This document shows positions 17,312-24,795 of a stretch of 34,195 bases of DNA, one piece after another (positions within the stretch are counted from its first letter, which is position 1; each line of letters starts with the position of its first letter). Source of the stretch: Candidatus Vecturithrix granuli (GTDB taxonomy: Bacteria > Moduliflexota > Moduliflexia > Moduliflexales > Moduliflexaceae); NCBI GenBank assembly GCA_000739535.1, contig DF820483.1, forward strand, positions 1 through 34,195, given 5' to 3'. The notes beneath the pieces were generated by a model, which was not told where the DNA came from, did no database searches, and saw nothing but the letters and a program-made list of their open reading frames with translations. The position numbers and the translations under genes are program-made.

Positions 17312-18146
17312 CTACCTTATCCTTACGGACTCGTGCCTTCTGACGAGTGACACCGCCGAAACGAACAAGATAGCGCTGGCTCAGGAAATTAACCAACTGG
17401 TCCCAAGTAAACATCACACCACTAGAACGCGGCCCGCTGGAATACCAAGAACCACCAGACTTGATGAAAGCATACTTGTAGATACGCTGGCGCTTAAATG
17501 CAGACTCAGAAACTGAATCTTCACGCTTGCACCACTTCACATCGGCGTAGAGAATATCGCCATCGTTGTAAATATCCTCGCCAAACTTCTTGTCACGCTC
17601 GTTAACAATTTCCAGAGCCTTAGCGGCCTGAGCCGCAAGAGCCTCAGCCTGTGCCCTGCTGATTGTTCCATTCATGATTTCTTCCTCCGTACAAATTTGA
17701 TTATTGTTGTCGTCGTAGTATGAATTTCTTGAAAGATCGTATCCGACATTTACTTGATTTGCCGAATTCGTGGTGGTGATTCCGTTGTTAGTCAACAGTA
17801 CGTTAACAACTCCGTTAGTGTCTGCATTATCAAGCGCGACTCCATAAGTTGACTCGCTCTTCATAATAACGTCACCAGCCTTGGGTGATGTTGGATCAGT
17901 AGTAGGAATCATAAATGTCTTACCGTACTGACCTTTGTAACGTGCGATACCTACCGGAGTGCGATTGAATTGATTCTCATACCGAATCAGATCACTATTT
18001 ACCGTTCCCGACTCTAATAGTTCGCGTGATCCATCATCGTAAATCAGAATCTTCTTCCCATCTAAACAGTAGTTTACATACTGTAACGTACGAAACCTCT
18101 TCGCAACTAGACTGGTAAGTAAATCATTGTAGGGAATTTCTGCCAT
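17304..18146 (-). CDS. Hypothetical protein of 280 residues in the replication cluster
   Basis: MAEIPYNDLLTSLVAKRF... The middle (about 95-150) is rich in Asn and Thr (DTNGVVNVLLTNNGITTTNS), followed by an Ala/Glu helix (SRAQAEALAAQAAKALEIV, about 163-181) and an aromatic-rich C-terminal part ending in a basic tail (RQKARVRKDKVVV). It directly follows the SNF2 helicase gene. No family was recognised; a DNA-bound role is only a guess from context and the basic tail. Confidence 0.7.
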   Translation of the reverse strand: MAEIPYNDLLTSLVAKRFRTLQYVNYCLDGKKILIYDDGSRELLESGTVNSDLIRYENQFNRTPVGIARYKGQYGKTFMIPTTDPTSPKAGDVIMKSESTYGVALDNADTNGVVNVLLTNNGITTTNSANQVNVGYDLSRNSYYDDNNNQICTEEEIMNGTISRAQAEALAAQAAKALEIVNERDKKFGEDIYNDGDILYADVKWCKREDSVSESAFKRQRIYKYAFIKSGGSWYSSGPRSSGVMFTWDQLVNFLSQRYLVRFGGVTRQKARVRKDKVVV

Positions 18147-18147
18147 G

Positions 18148-19614
18148 TTACTCGATTCCTAGAATTTTCTTGATTGATGCCCAACTTCCATCTAGCTTTT
18201 CTAAACGTTCTCCATCAATTGTGTCGCGGGCAATAATGTCAACAATTGTGACGTTACTATGTTGTCCTCCACGATGCAGTCGATCTTCAGCCTGCATATT
18301 CTTATACGCGGACAGAGAACGATTTAGGAAAATCGCTGTCGAACACACATCCTGTAGTCCGTCCATACCCTCTGCCGCTGCTGCAATAACAGCAATGAAT
18401 ACTCTAAATTGACGATCACGAAACTGCCGTTGAAGATGCTCACGCTCAACCTTTGGAGTATCGCCAGACAAAACTCTACTATCAACTCCGCGGTCGTTGA
18501 GGTACTTATGAAACAGATACGCTGCCTTTTTGAATGAAGTAAAGACGATAACTGGCTCATCAAGGTCTTGAATAACCTCATAAGCAGCATCCATCTTACT
18601 TGATGGAAGCGCTAGATTAACCACTTCTTTCGGCTCATCATACCGCTCATCTGTCTCTTTATCAATCTTTGTTACATATTCAACGTTAATGATGGGAGTA
18701 GCTGTCGTGATCTGCATGAGGCGCGATAACTTGGAAGCAGCAATCTTTGCCACCAATGGTTGATCTTGGTGCTCTCCGACCCAAGCCACCATCTTCTCGA
18801 ACATTTCATCATAGATTCGCTTCTGTTCCTTGTTAAGATCAACATAAAGCTTTTCATATGTCTTATCAGGAAGATAAGGCATAACGCCCTCGGGATGATG
18901 CTCACAACACTGACGCTTTTTAAGATGCTTTGAATAGTAGTCCTCCATAATATGATGAAGAACAGCCACGTTTTTCACACCTACAAACTTACGATACGAC
19001 CCAGAATAATGCTGCTCTTGCTCACTTACTGCGTACTTCCCGCAGAACTTCCAGTAATCCGAGAATTGTGTAGGATAAAGCCAGTTTAAGACAGACCACA
19101 GGTTCCAAGGTACAGAACCCGATGCCGTGCCAGAGGCTGCATACTTCCTGAAACACCGTAACCTCTTAAAAGCTGTGGAGACACCTGAGTTTCTATTGGC
19201 GATATTATGAATCTCGTCACCGATAACGACTGAAAACATGATATCATCATGAATAATCTCGTCGATAACAAGACGAACTGCGGCCCAATGCATGATGTAA
19301 ACATCATACTTTAGGTTATAGAGATCAGTCATAAACCACTTACGATGTAGACGATCAATGACTGTGTACTTAAGTTGCGGTGCCTGCTCGCTAAGCTTTT
19401 GTGCCCATGACTCAAACGTATTAATTGGAGCCACAACTAGAATTGGCAAGAGCAAGCCAGTTTCTTTTCTGACTTGCTCTCGCCACTCAATAGCTGTAGC
19501 AATTGCTGTATGGGTCTTACCTGTGCCCATATCACTACCGTTGAGAAAGGCTTTCACTTTTAGAGCTTTTTGAACATCTTCCTGCTGATACTCATAGAGT
19601 TCTTTGAAAGCCAT
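18148..19614 (-). CDS. SNF2-family DNA helicase
   Basis: 488 residues. Motif I GTGKT (30-34), Ia VVAPINTF (60-67), motif II DEIH (133-136), motif III AASGTASG, motif V near AAEGMDGLQ, motif VI QAEDRLHRGGQ (441-451). The RLHRxGQ form and the order of motifs match phage SNF2-like superfamily 2 helicases, which remodel or unwind DNA at replication and recombination sites. GAGAGGATAATTC precedes the ATG. A Cys/His pair (QCCEHH, about 237-242) may be structural. Confidence 0.88.
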   Translation of the reverse strand: MAFKELYEYQQEDVQKALKVKAFLNGSDMGTGKTHTAIATAIEWREQVRKETGLLLPILVVAPINTFESWAQKLSEQAPQLKYTVIDRLHRKWFMTDLYNLKYDVYIMHWAAVRLVIDEIIHDDIMFSVVIGDEIHNIANRNSGVSTAFKRLRCFRKYAASGTASGSVPWNLWSVLNWLYPTQFSDYWKFCGKYAVSEQEQHYSGSYRKFVGVKNVAVLHHIMEDYYSKHLKKRQCCEHHPEGVMPYLPDKTYEKLYVDLNKEQKRIYDEMFEKMVAWVGEHQDQPLVAKIAASKLSRLMQITTATPIINVEYVTKIDKETDERYDEPKEVVNLALPSSKMDAAYEVIQDLDEPVIVFTSFKKAAYLFHKYLNDRGVDSRVLSGDTPKVEREHLQRQFRDRQFRVFIAVIAAAAEGMDGLQDVCSTAIFLNRSLSAYKNMQAEDRLHRGGQHSNVTIVDIIARDTIDGERLEKLDGSWASIKKILGIE

Positions 19615-19625
19615 GAATTATCCTC

Positions 19626-19772
19626 TCAGAAGGTATGCCTTGTTGTAGGCTTGTCGAATTCTTTCAATCCTTTTGCTGCTTTGCCTCCGACTACAACAGC
19701 TAATGCTGCAATAATCAATAGGCTGATGCAGACTGCGATAACAATCACTACTGCTGCTGTCGGCCAATCCAT
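19626..19772 (-). CDS. Small single-pass membrane protein (48 residues)
   Basis: MDWPTAAVVIVIAVCISLLI then a short basic tail (KAAKGLKEFDKPTTRHTF). One transmembrane helix spans about 6-30. The start is in a TAATG overlap with the thyX stop, and the gene ends just before the ribosome site of the SNF2 helicase. Function unknown. Confidence 0.6.
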   Translation of the reverse strand: MDWPTAAVVIVIAVCISLLIIAALAVVVGGKAAKGLKEFDKPTTRHTF

Positions 19773-20503
19773 TACGGAGCAACCCTTCCATTTTTGATAA
19801 ACATCGCATATGTGATCGGGAACTGGTTTTTGAATAATTCCTCCATCTTCAACGCGACTTGCTGAATTTCATAGAGCGGATGAGATGGATAACGTGCGGA
19901 TAAATCCTCAATCCTGAGCGATAAGAAATGCATTAAGGATCGAGCATTGCAGGTCACGTACATCTGGCTATAAATTCCCACAGGAAGAACATCGCGGGCA
20001 ACCTCCTTGGCGATGCCCTCGCTCAACATATGCTTATATTTCTCCCAAGCGAATGTATAAACGTCAATGAAGTCTGTATTCACAATCATGTGCAATCGCG
20101 CGTGCTCATTAATCTCCTCTTCTCCCTGTGGTAGCCGGTACTCGGGACGAGCCGATGTGCCGAAATTAACCAACGGGCGCTTCAATGAAGGAACATAAAA
20201 ATCAGCAGGAAGCTCTGTGTAGCGACCACTCATTTCGTTATAGCTGAAACCGATGCGGTGCCTGTGAAACTCACGGAACACAAAGATAGGAGCCTTGACA
20301 TAGAACTTCATCGAATTATGCTCAAACGGAGAACCATGCTTATGCTCCATCAAATAATTGATGAGTCCGCGATCCTTAGCTATATCCGAGATTGTGACAT
20401 TCGCATTAGTGGATACCCGCGCAGCATCACAAATATCAGCGTCTGTTCCCATGTAGTCGATCAAATCAACCTCTGGTTCATCCAAAATTGTAATGTCACT
20501 CAC
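19772..20503 (-). CDS. thyX: Flavin-dependent thymidylate synthase
   Basis: 243 residues from GTG 20503 (MSDITILDEPEVDLIDYMG...); a GTG nine bases upstream (20512) is an alternative, and the open frame to 20632 lies inside the upstream gene. The ThyX signature is at 81-95 (RHRIGFSYNEMSGRY), with eight residues rather than the classical seven between RHR and the serine. C-terminal QMYVTCNARSLMHFLSLR is also typical. The enzyme makes dTMP from dUMP with FAD, NADPH and methylene-tetrahydrofolate, feeding phage replication. A copy of the dispersed word lies inside at 20125. Confidence 0.9.
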   Translation of the reverse strand: MSDITILDEPEVDLIDYMGTDADICDAARVSTNANVTISDIAKDRGLINYLMEHKHGSPFEHNSMKFYVKAPIFVFREFHRHRIGFSYNEMSGRYTELPADFYVPSLKRPLVNFGTSARPEYRLPQGEEEINEHARLHMIVNTDFIDVYTFAWEKYKHMLSEGIAKEVARDVLPVGIYSQMYVTCNARSLMHFLSLRIEDLSARYPSHPLYEIQQVALKMEELFKNQFPITYAMFIKNGRVAP

Positions 20504-20732
20504 AGTCTGCACACACTTCCTTTCCAGTTTCTTTCTCAGCAATTGAAAGTTCCATGTAGCATTTCTTACAGAACTTATTACTGTAGATTGTCTCTTTGTG
20601 CTTATGATATGTTGTGAAATCAGGGCAAGCAACGCATAAAATGAGTCCCTGATCCGTAAAAGCGATGTATTCGCCGACTACGATAGGATGCCCATTCGCG
20701 CACTTGCTTGCGTATTTAGCTGGAAAGCTCAT
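20496..20732 (-). CDS. Zinc-ribbon protein
   Basis: 78 residues (MSFPAKYASKCANGHPIVVGEY...). Cysteines occur as CANGH (11-15), CVAC (33-36), CKKC (55-58) and a terminal CADC, enough for two zinc sites. It starts in an ATGA overlap and its last bases overlap the thyX start. Likely DNA, RNA or protein binding; no specific family. Confidence 0.7.
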   Translation of the reverse strand: MSFPAKYASKCANGHPIVVGEYIAFTDQGLILCVACPDFTTYHKHKETIYSNKFCKKCYMELSIAEKETGKEVCADCE

Positions 20733-21055
20733 GGAAGGTGCAATCCTGTACGCGGATCAACACGCCCCTTTAGAGATTCCTCATTTAATTCTTCCAACTG
20801 CTTAATCAACCGCTTAGCTTCTGCATCATCAGCGTCAAATCCCACATACGTCTTTTCAGTCGGATGTAAGTTAGGATCAGGAACTGTGCCATCAGAACGA
20901 ACACTCACATTCCACGGTGTATCATACCATTCACATCGATTATTCGTACAGTAATACGTCAGAAGCTTTGACTTATCAGGCATAGGACGAGTGATACGCA
21001 GATCACCCGGCTCCTTACACATATAACATCTACTTGCTTCATCAATCGTCGCCAT
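20729..21055 (-). CDS. Zinc-ribbon protein with acidic C-terminal helix
   Basis: 108 residues (MATIDEASRCYMCKEPGDLRIT...). CYMC (10-13) and CTNNRC (36-41) give a four-cysteine ribbon; then a spacer and a charged helix (DDAEAKRLIKQLEELNEESL). It overlaps the winged-helix gene by 14 bases and the next gene by ATGA. Function unknown. Confidence 0.7.
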   Translation of the reverse strand: MATIDEASRCYMCKEPGDLRITRPMPDKSKLLTYYCTNNRCEWYDTPWNVSVRSDGTVPDPNLHPTEKTYVGFDADDAEAKRLIKQLEELNEESLKGRVDPRTGLHLP

Positions 21056-21572
21056 CAGTCAGATCCTTAAAATCAAAATCGTCGGCCTCTTGCTGAGGTA
21101 CCACAGGGGTGAACTGTTTGAGCAAATCATTACCAACACCGTTGCTCTGATTGTTCAGTGAGATAAGTCCAGCCTGTAATGTCACCAGAATCTTAGTGTG
21201 CTGCTCTACAATGCCAGCCAGCCTAGAGACTTCCTGACGCATAGCTGCAACTGATTGCAGAGCTTTAGATGCTTTTGTATTCTGTGCGCCTGTTTTGGTG
21301 AGAAGCTCATCAAAATCATCAGGATCAGGACGTCCATTCAACTGGTAAATTGAAGTTGCGCCACCACCACCGCGACGAATCTGAGTCACATAATTCCCGC
21401 CAGTTAAATACCTAAAGATAGGAGTGTAGTAATTATTACTTAGTCCTAAGACTCGAATAATCTCTGTCGTCTTACCTTCATAAATAGGATCACCATTCTT
21501 GTCAATTGAATGTTCGTCCATATAATCATAGACTGCAAGAATGTGATCTAACATTCTAGGCTGATCTGCCAT
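21042..21572 (-). CDS. Winged-helix DNA-binding-like protein with coiled coil
   Basis: 176 residues. The first 80 residues read as a winged helix (ILAVYDYMDEH; EIIRVLGLSNNYYTPIFRYL; YVTQIRRGGGGATSIYQL), with the GGGG wing. A helical coiled-coil-like region follows (ALQSVAAMRQEVSRLAGIVEQHTKIL, about 105-130), then an acidic tail (DDFDFKDLTDGDD). It is one candidate for a regulator or replication accessory in this window. The word TACCACAGG occurs inside at 21099. Confidence 0.6.
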   Translation of the reverse strand: MADQPRMLDHILAVYDYMDEHSIDKNGDPIYEGKTTEIIRVLGLSNNYYTPIFRYLTGGNYVTQIRRGGGGATSIYQLNGRPDPDDFDELLTKTGAQNTKASKALQSVAAMRQEVSRLAGIVEQHTKILVTLQAGLISLNNQSNGVGNDLLKQFTPVVPQQEADDFDFKDLTDGDD

Positions 21573-21581
21573 TAATATTCC

Positions 21582-21722
21582 TTAATCAGTATAGCCGCTT
21601 GCCAACCTTTGTGCTCCGTACAATACCATCGGGATTCCGATGATTGCAAATACCATTGTGAGAGTTAAGATCAGCCCAACGACGCTAAAACTATACCACC
21701 ATATCTTAGTGGCTACGCTCAT
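21582..21722 (-). CDS. Small membrane protein (46 residues)
   Basis: MSVATKIWWYSFSVVGLILT, a central hydrophobic stretch (about 8-36) that could be one long or two short helices, and GAQRLASGYTD at the end. The ATG at 21722 is preferred to an in-frame upstream start at 21767 that lies inside the DUF6378 gene; the two genes overlap by 17 bases. Ribosome site weak. Function unknown. Confidence 0.5.
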   Translation of the reverse strand: MSVATKIWWYSFSVVGLILTLTMVFAIIGIPMVLYGAQRLASGYTD

Positions 21723-22080
21723 CCTGCATCTTTTCAACGCAACCAGAGTAACCAGCAATATCGACATAACTGTCGCGGTGGAAACCGTTCTGTGCCCGAG
21801 ACGTTTTCATCAGAATCATCATGTTAGCAACGTCCTCGCCAGAGAGAGACACAAGAGGGACAGGAGGAACAATCGCCGCAGTATAATCACGCCTCTCGTT
21901 GTAGTTCGCAATGAATTTACGAACATGACGTTCAATATATGTGCTCCAAAAATCAGCAACCTGCTGGAAGCTTTCAAGAACTGCGCCATACTGCTGTCGG
22001 CGCTCACCGTTGATGATATTCTCAGCTTCCATTAGAACTGTCTTGGAAGGCTTAATTTCCGTATTGCTTACATCTGTCAT
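21706..22080 (-). CDS. DUF6378-family protein
   Basis: 124 residues. The pattern AENIINGERRQQYGAVLESF (about 19-38), then ADFWSTYI, LSGEDVANMMILMKTSR and HRDSYVDIAGYSGCVEKM is that of DUF6378, a small all-helical family common in phages of actinobacteria and others. Its role is not established; a MazG-like nucleotide function has been suggested by fold only. GAGGTTTGTA precedes the ATG. Confidence 0.75.
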   Translation of the reverse strand: MTDVSNTEIKPSKTVLMEAENIINGERRQQYGAVLESFQQVADFWSTYIERHVRKFIANYNERRDYTAAIVPPVPLVSLSGEDVANMMILMKTSRAQNGFHRDSYVDIAGYSGCVEKMQDERSH

Positions 22081-22216
22081 TACAAACCTCGTACCGTTGA
22101 TGATCGTGAACCTTTACTGTGCTATTTGGATGAACCCGAACCCATTTTTCTGCTGCTTCTTGCTGTGCTGCCAGATCAGTAATTCCCGGCAGATGATACA
22201 TTTCCCTAATTCTCAT
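22052..22216 (-). CDS. Hypothetical protein (54 residues)
   Basis: MRIREMYHLPGITDLAAQQE... ending CNDRCKQYGN. The start at 22216 has GAAGG about 12 bases upstream, and the end overlaps the DUF6378 start by 29 bases. The frame has ordinary protein composition with a final C-x3-C. No family recognised. Confidence 0.45.
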   Translation of the reverse strand: MRIREMYHLPGITDLAAQQEAAEKWVRVHPNSTVKVHDHQRYEVCNDRCKQYGN

Positions 22217-22463
22217 TTATATGTGTACCTTCTAAAGCAATGAAGCGCTTAGCTCTAATAGAATATATCAACTTTTCATTTTCTCGCCCAACTGTAATAT
22301 CATCAAGTTCAAGAATTTTCAACACACGCAACGCTGAAATTTTCTCCAAACACGAGTAATGAAAATCGCTTCCGTACACACTAGCATCAACATGGTCGTG
22401 TAAATCGTTAATTTCATTTCCACATTGATTGCACAGAATTGTAGTTCTCTTTGATATTAGAAT
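22206..22463 (-). CDS. Probable zinc-finger protein lacking a standard start codon
   Basis: An open frame of 85 codons runs from an ATT at 22463 to TAG at 22206-22208. It reads like a real protein: CNQCGNEIND near the start, then FHYSC, LEKISALRVLKILEL and a charged end. The Cys/His pattern suggests a zinc finger. There is no ATG, GTG or TTG before the first cysteine. Overlaps with both neighbours (7 and 11 bases) fit the packing of the operon. Either ATT (or ATA) starts it, or it is a gene that has lost its start. Confidence 0.45.
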   Translation of the reverse strand: MLISKRTTILCNQCGNEINDLHDHVDASVYGSDFHYSCLEKISALRVLKILELDDITVGRENEKLIYSIRAKRFIALEGTHINEN

Positions 22464-22810
22464 GGACTCGTTTCTTGAACAGAATTATATGCCATAAACA
22501 AATCCGCTTTCGAGAATGAGACCTGAATTAGATCATTAAATCTGTACGATGCAGGATTGAACAAGCCCATCAGGAACTCTTTAAGAGTCAAATCTTCAGG
22601 AACATCAAGTGCTGTGATTCTGGTTTCACCATGATCGCCAAGATTAACATCGCGCATCATAAGTGTGGCGATGTTAACTAACTGCTTTCCTGTGCCAGAA
22701 CAAACGTGACACGGAATAAGATTAGGCTCTTTGTCTTTCCAATAGCGGTTAGTATTGATCTGTCCATTTTCGCAACTAGTGTTTGTGCATTTAAATTCGA
22801 GCGTAATCAT
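22457..22810 (-). CDS. DnaJ-type zinc-finger-like protein
   Basis: 117 residues from ATG 22810 (MITLEFKCTNTSCENGQINT...), preceded by AAAGGGGGTGTAAAA; an in-frame ATG at 22852 lies inside a tRNA gene and is rejected. CTNTSC, then CHVCSGTGKQ gives a CxxCxGxG-like knuckle. The second half is not recognised. It lies just downstream of the tRNA-Leu gene. Confidence 0.7.
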   Translation of the reverse strand: MITLEFKCTNTSCENGQINTNRYWKDKEPNLIPCHVCSGTGKQLVNIATLMMRDVNLGDHGETRITALDVPEDLTLKEFLMGLFNPASYRFNDLIQVSFSKADLFMAYNSVQETSPF

Positions 22811-22827
22811 TTTTACACCCCCTTTCG

Positions 22828-22901
22828 TGGCGCTAGTGGGATTCGAACCCACACTGAATCGGGTTTAAGCCGACTTCCTCTGCCGTTTGGGATACAGCGC
22901 C
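22828..22901 (-). tRNA. tRNA with UAA anticodon (Leu, UUA codon), short variable loop
   Basis: A 74-base cloverleaf: acceptor GGCGCTG with TAGCGCC (one G-U), T arm GTGGG-TTCGAAT-CCCAC, anticodon stem GTCGG/CCGAT with loop CTTAAAC, anticodon TAA. The D stem is three pairs. The variable loop has five bases, whereas bacterial tRNA-Leu normally has a long extra arm. Late genes here use TTA often, so a UUA reader would help in a GC-rich host. Confidence 0.8.
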
Positions 22902-23002
22902 ATATAGGTGTGTAGTGCTTGCCCTCGGGACTACACGTTTCCATCACAGCCCGGAATCGATAGCTTATCTGTGAAACCTGTTAGAGTGAAGTAATCACTC
23001 CG

Positions 23003-23075
23003 TAGCGTAGACGGGACTCGAACCCGCACAACTCTGATTGAAAGTCAGAGAGACTAACCATTATCCTACTACGCC
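23003..23075 (-). tRNA. tRNA-Glu (UUC anticodon)
   Basis: A complete 73-base cloverleaf: acceptor GGCGTAG with CTACGCT (first pair G-U), anticodon stem TCTGA/TCAGA with loop CTTTCAA (anticodon TTC), T arm GCGGG-TTCGAGT-CCCGT. No CCA is encoded. Confidence 0.93.
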
Positions 23076-23305
23076 AAGCGCACGGAGATTCTAGTAGGTA
23101 TCCGTGACTAACTCCAACAATTACCTAGTTGGTTTCGGGCTATGTGTGCTCGCCCAAACATAGCGCAACTAGCTAGTATCTACTTTAACTAGCAATCGCT
23201 TGGCTCGACTAGACCGGCCAAGATTAAGGGAATAGTAGGTGGGTTTTTATGGCAGTCGCACATTAAGTCAGGTGACTGTAGCTGACGCCTACTATTCCGG
23301 CTTTA
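23076..23305. other. Non-coding, highly structured interval after tRNA-Glu
   Basis: No reading frame is convincing here. Several stems are visible: CCAAC/GTTGG (23114-23133), CTATGT/ACATAG (23140-23163), TTGGC/GCCAA (near 23201-23222), and the longest, 23229-23241 with 23286-23298 (13 pairs, one G-U), enclosing an inner CAGTC/GACTG stem. The last hairpin lies just downstream of the gene ending at 23306 and could end its transcript or be a small RNA. Confidence 0.45.
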
Positions 23306-23728
23306 TCAATCCTCGAACTCTTCCTTGGTATGAGCATCCATATCATCGGCATCGCTAACGTCCATAACCTGAACGTCACCGGACTCAATAAGCTGAGCAA
23401 TAATATCTTGCAGACTACTGCCCATTGCCTGCTGTTCCTCGGCATAACGCTTTGCATTATCACCAGCATTATACACAACTTCGCCCTCATTAATGATGGG
23501 CTTATTAGTGAAGTCAGAAAGATCAGCAAGCGTAGTGTTGATAGTACGTGTAATGTAAGTCTTCACATTCTCGCTGATAGCGAAGAAACTGAGGAAGTTA
23601 TTCGCGTTAACCCATTCCTCAATCTCAGCACGCTTATCAGCATCCTCTTCGATCATCGACCATTCCTTAGCAATAAGGCGGTCAACATCAATCACACGAA
23701 GAACAGCATCATTGCAACAACCTTCCAT
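23306..23728 (-). CDS. Hypothetical protein, downstream part of a possible frameshifted gene
   Basis: 140 residues if started at ATG 23728 (MEGCCNDAVLRVIDVDRLIA...). No good ribosome site precedes that ATG. The protein is acidic and helical (EEDADKRAEIEEWVNANNFL; DVSDADDMDAHTKEEFED). The short frame just upstream (23709-23843) has a strong ribosome site and ends inside this one; a +1 shift would join them. No family recognised. Confidence 0.6.
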   Translation of the reverse strand: MEGCCNDAVLRVIDVDRLIAKEWSMIEEDADKRAEIEEWVNANNFLSFFAISENVKTYITRTINTTLADLSDFTNKPIINEGEVVYNAGDNAKRYAEEQQAMGSSLQDIIAQLIESGDVQVMDVSDADDMDAHTKEEFED

Positions 23729-23843
23729 CAGTATCAGTGACGAATGTTCCAGCAGGGACCATGTAGGAAATGTACATTTCCACGATAGCCTTAAGATCAC
23801 GCTCTGCAACTTCCTCAGTCGTCTCGGCAGTTGTCTCAGTCAC
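23709..23843 (-). CDS. Short frame, probable N-terminal part of the following gene
   Basis: 44 residues (MTETTAETTEEVAERDLKAI then VEMYISYMVPAGTFVTDTDG) from GTG 23843, preceded by AAGGAGATTTAA, ending at TGA 23709-23711. The sequence looks like the beginning of a domain, and its end overlaps the next frame, which continues with protein-like sequence offset by one base. It may be a frameshift-coded N terminus, a separate small protein, or the product of an indel. Confidence 0.5.
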   Translation of the reverse strand: MTETTAETTEEVAERDLKAIVEMYISYMVPAGTFVTDTDGRLLQ

Positions 23844-24075
23844 TTAAATCTCCTTGAATTAAATCTTCCATTGCTTGACTTGCTTCTTCGTAACAGTCAC
23901 CACACAAACCAGTGTCAATGACTCGTAAATCTTCCTCGGTAGCTTCTGGCCAATAGTCTCTGACCTTGCCTATTGCAGCTAAAATCTTAGTGAAATGCTG
24001 GGATGGTACGCGGACAAATACAGTCAACCCACAACCCGGGCATACACGTACGTACGGTGTAGTTTTATTAGCCAT
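23836..24075 (-). CDS. Small zinc-ribbon protein
   Basis: 79 residues (MANKTTPYVRVCPGCGLTVF...). CPGC (12-15) and CGDC (58-61) make a treble-clef or ribbon; the rest is helical and acidic (EEASQAMEDLIQGDLSD). AAGGAGTTACG precedes the ATG. Its end overlaps the next gene's GTG by eight bases. Confidence 0.75.
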   Translation of the reverse strand: MANKTTPYVRVCPGCGLTVFVRVPSQHFTKILAAIGKVRDYWPEATEEDLRVIDTGLCGDCYEEASQAMEDLIQGDLSD

Positions 24076-24115
24076 ACGCCATCGTAACTCCTTATGTATA
24101 ATTGGACGATTTTCG

Positions 24116-24188
24116 AGCCTCCTGTGGGAATTGAACCCACGACCTTTCGCTTACAAGGCGAATGCTCTGCCAACTGAGCTAAAGAGGC
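24116..24188 (-). tRNA. tRNA-Thr (UGU anticodon)
   Basis: A complete 73-base cloverleaf: acceptor GCCTCTT/AGGAGGC (one G-U), D arm GCTC...GAGC, anticodon stem TTCGC/GCGAA with loop CTTGTAA (anticodon TGT, codon ACA), T arm GTGGG-TTCAATT-CCCAC. No CCA encoded. Confidence 0.95.
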
Positions 24189-24265
24189 AATCGCTGGCGG
24201 TGGGAGAACTTTGTTACCTAGAGCCTCGTATCCACACTTACCCGTAACATTGACCAGCATTCATA

Positions 24266-24769
24266 TCAAGCTTCGTGCTTGCCCTTATAACGATGCGAGA
24301 CCCAAAGTAGAATTGAGCCAGCAATAAGAACAGCGCCAAGCGTATACCAAACCCAAAGCGGATAATCAAAGCCAGTCTTAGCTAGTGAATCTCCGCCGAT
24401 ATAGACCTGCTTAGTTGCAGTTACCTTAACTGTAGCCTTTTCAGTCGCGGTCTCTGTAGCTGTCGCAGTTACCACAGGGGCAGTAGCTGTAACAGTTTCA
24501 GCAGGAAGCGTAGCTGTTTCAGTAACTACTGATGTGGCAGTTGCTGTAATTGTAGCGGTAGCTGTAGGTTGTGGGGCACATGGACAAGCACCTAGCTTAT
24601 CTCCATGAGCTTTATGTGCTGGCCAAGCACTTTCATCAATAGCAATCGTATGATTGTTATGACAAATCACTATCGGAGTATGACCTCCACCACCGCCTGT
24701 TGCAAATGCCGGTACTGTGAACAGCATCAACCCTGTGGTAGCAAATAAAATGCTAACCAGACGTCTCAC
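24266..24769 (-). CDS. Secreted cell-wall-anchored surface protein with LAXTG sorting signal
   Basis: 167 residues. A signal peptide (1-23, MRRLVSILFATTGLMLFTVP then AFA) is followed by a Gly run, a Cys/His head (ICHNNHTIAID, AHKAHGDKLGACPC, about 36-64), a Thr/Ala-rich stalk (about 67-120, many TAT repeats), then LAKTG at 129-133, a hydrophobic helix (137-157) and a basic tail (HRYKGKHEA). LPXTG-type signals with alanine second are recognised by class E sortases of GC-rich Gram-positive bacteria. A phage protein displayed on the host wall could alter adsorption by other phages, but this is inferred. It contains two copies of the dispersed word (24470, 24733). Confidence 0.8.
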   Translation of the reverse strand: MRRLVSILFATTGLMLFTVPAFATGGGGGHTPIVICHNNHTIAIDESAWPAHKAHGDKLGACPCAPQPTATATITATATSVVTETATLPAETVTATAPVVTATATETATEKATVKVTATKQVYIGGDSLAKTGFDYPLWVWYTLGAVLIAGSILLWVSHRYKGKHEA

Positions 24770-24795
24770 TAAATCCCCCTTTCATTAAACTTGCG

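Noticed and set aside
22902-23002. A further tRNA between tRNA-Leu and tRNA-Glu
   Set aside because: No T-arm consensus and no 7-bp acceptor could be found on either strand.
23266-24247. Repeated short structures considered as a CRISPR array
   Set aside because: There are no regularly spaced identical repeats or unique spacers; the structures are tRNAs and hairpins.
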